A DNA stretch of 7,321 bases from Kiloniellaceae bacterium (GTDB lineage Bacteria; Pseudomonadota; Alphaproteobacteria; Kiloniellales; Kiloniellaceae), in NCBI GenBank assembly GCA_021776145.1, contig JAJFGM010000470.1:1-7321 (forward strand), read 5' to 3'. The notes below the pieces were generated by a model. That model was not told where the DNA came from and ran no database searches. It saw only the letters and a list, made by a program, of their open reading frames with translations. Position 1 is the first letter of the stretch; each line of letters begins with the position of its first letter. The position numbers and the translations under genes were made by a program. Below, one piece after another: positions 6,257 to 7,321 of the stretch.

Positions 6257-7321
6257 ATGAGCGACGAACAACCCAGAAAACTGAAACGACGGCTTGTAGC
6301 CAGCGTCTTTGCCGACGTGGTCGGCTATTCCCGCATGATGGGCCACGACGAGGTCAAGACGACGCTCGCGGTCAAGACCCGGTTCAAGGCCTTCGCCGAC
6401 ATGGCGGGAACCTATTCCGGCGATATCGTGCGCCTGGTGGGCGACGGCGTGTTCCTGATCTTCGAGAGTGCGGTCGACGCAGTGCTGTTTGCGATGGAAA
6501 TCCAGACACAATTGCAGGCGCTCAACGAAGGTGTTTCCGAAGACGACCAGATCCACTTCCGGTTCGGCATCAACCTGGGCGAGATCCTGGTCGACGACGG
6601 CGAGTTGAGCGGCGACAGCATCAACATTGCCTCGCGCATAGAATCGTTTGCCGCACCGGGGCGGGTGTGTATCTCAGGTGCGGTCTACGACCATGTCAGC
6701 AACAAGCTGACCTATGGCTACGAATACCTGGGCGCCCAGGACTTCAAGAATATCGACGAGCCCGTGGACGTCTTCCAGGTCCACGAAGAGGCGGCGAGCG
6801 CCACCATGACACCCGGTCGCCGGGACACGCGCAAGACCTCGCGCAGCTTCAAGGGCGATCCGATCAAGGACCAGTCGATCGTGGTCCTGCCGTTCTCGTT
6901 CCAGGGCAGCGACTCAAGCGAGAGCTGGTTTGCCGACGGCCTGACCGAAGACATCACCACGTCGCTGTCGCGCTTCCACGAGTTTTTCGTCATCGCCCGG
7001 GGTTCGGCGTTTGTCTATGACGACCGCTCGGTGTCGCCCGCCGAGGCCGCCCGCGAACTGGGCGTGCGCTATGTGGTTGACGGCTCCGTGCGCAAGTCCG
7101 GCACCCGCATCCGGATCACCCTGCAACTGCGCGACGCGCCGCGCGACCGCACGATCTGGGGCGAGCAGTACAACCGCAACATCGACGACCTGTTCGACCT
7201 GCAGGACGAAATCACGCAAGTCATCGTGTCGGCGACGGCCGCCCAGATCGAGGCCTCGGAGCGCGAGCGCCTGCGCCTGATCCCGCCGGCCAACCTCGAG
7301 GCCTACGGCTTCCTGCTGCAG
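6257..7321 (+). CDS. Class III nucleotide cyclase with TolB-like domain, 3' end outside the window
   Basis: The frame is open from the ATG at 6257 to the window edge (355 codons seen). An in-frame TAG at 6251 excludes an earlier start. The cyclase domain covers about 10-178: metal ligands D20 (FADVVGYS) and D63 (LVGDG), and ribose/phosphate contacts N123 and R127 (SINIASRIE), are present. The positions that select the base, normally Lys and Asp in adenylate cyclases, are R59 and E116. Substrate preference and activity are therefore uncertain. Residues about 207-330 are a TolB N-terminal-like domain (SIVVLPFSF, WFADGLTEDI, VRYVVDGSVRKSG, LFDLQDEI). A TPR region probably follows, as in the other cyclase, but lies beyond the window. 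No signal peptide is visible, so it is probably cytoplasmic. No strong ribosome binding site precedes the ATG, consistent with co-expression behind the acetyltransferase gene. Confidence 0.9.
   Translation, partial: MSDEQPRKLKRRLVASVFADVVGYSRMMGHDEVKTTLAVKTRFKAFADMAGTYSGDIVRLVGDGVFLIFESAVDAVLFAMEIQTQLQALNEGVSEDDQIHFRFGINLGEILVDDGELSGDSINIASRIESFAAPGRVCISGAVYDHVSNKLTYGYEYLGAQDFKNIDEPVDVFQVHEEAASATMTPGRRDTRKTSRSFKGDPIKDQSIVVLPFSFQGSDSSESWFADGLTEDITTSLSRFHEFFVIARGSAFVYDDRSVSPAEAARELGVRYVVDGSVRKSGTRIRITLQLRDAPRDRTIWGEQYNRNIDDLFDLQDEITQVIVSATAAQIEASERERLRLIPPANLEAYGFLLQ

Overview
The window looks like chromosomal DNA of a high-GC alphaproteobacterium. This is inferred from the codon usage, from two class III cyclases of the cyclase/TolB-like/TPR type that is abundant in rhizobia and Rhodospirillales relatives, and from an intergenic palindrome of the GTCATGCCGGCGAAAGCCGG kind. 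No marker gene fixes the genus.

Left part (1 to about 2119, clearly AT-richer; sampled lines are 40-43% GC): a two-gene minus-strand operon. It encodes an exported protein with a peptidoglycan-binding domain and, joined by an ATGA stop/start overlap, a small exported protein of unknown function. A good sigma70-type promoter (TTGACA, 17 nt, TTGAAT), a GGAGG ribosome binding site and a GTG start can be read upstream, with dyad-symmetric sequence just behind the promoter. About 270 bp with no convincing gene then separate this operon from the next.

Middle part (2120-5415, mostly GC-rich): two minus-strand genes. First in transcription order is a class III adenylate cyclase with TolB-like and TPR regions. 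Second is a RocR-like receiver-EAL response regulator, predicted to be an active c-di-GMP phosphodiesterase. Between them lies a roughly 97-bp imperfect palindromic repeat element.

Right part (5590-7321, plus strand): divergent from the cyclase, a GNAT acetyltransferase followed 34 nt later by a second cyclase/TolB-like protein that runs off the window end. Its substrate-selecting residues are Arg/Glu instead of the usual Lys/Asp.

Together the right two thirds is a second-messenger neighbourhood (two cAMP-type cyclases and one c-di-GMP phosphodiesterase). The left third is a compositionally distinct envelope-protein operon. I found no CRISPR array, insertion sequence, tRNA or rRNA, and no clear evidence of a wholly new system. 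The most unusual items are the variant cyclase, the uncharacterised secreted pair and the palindromic element.
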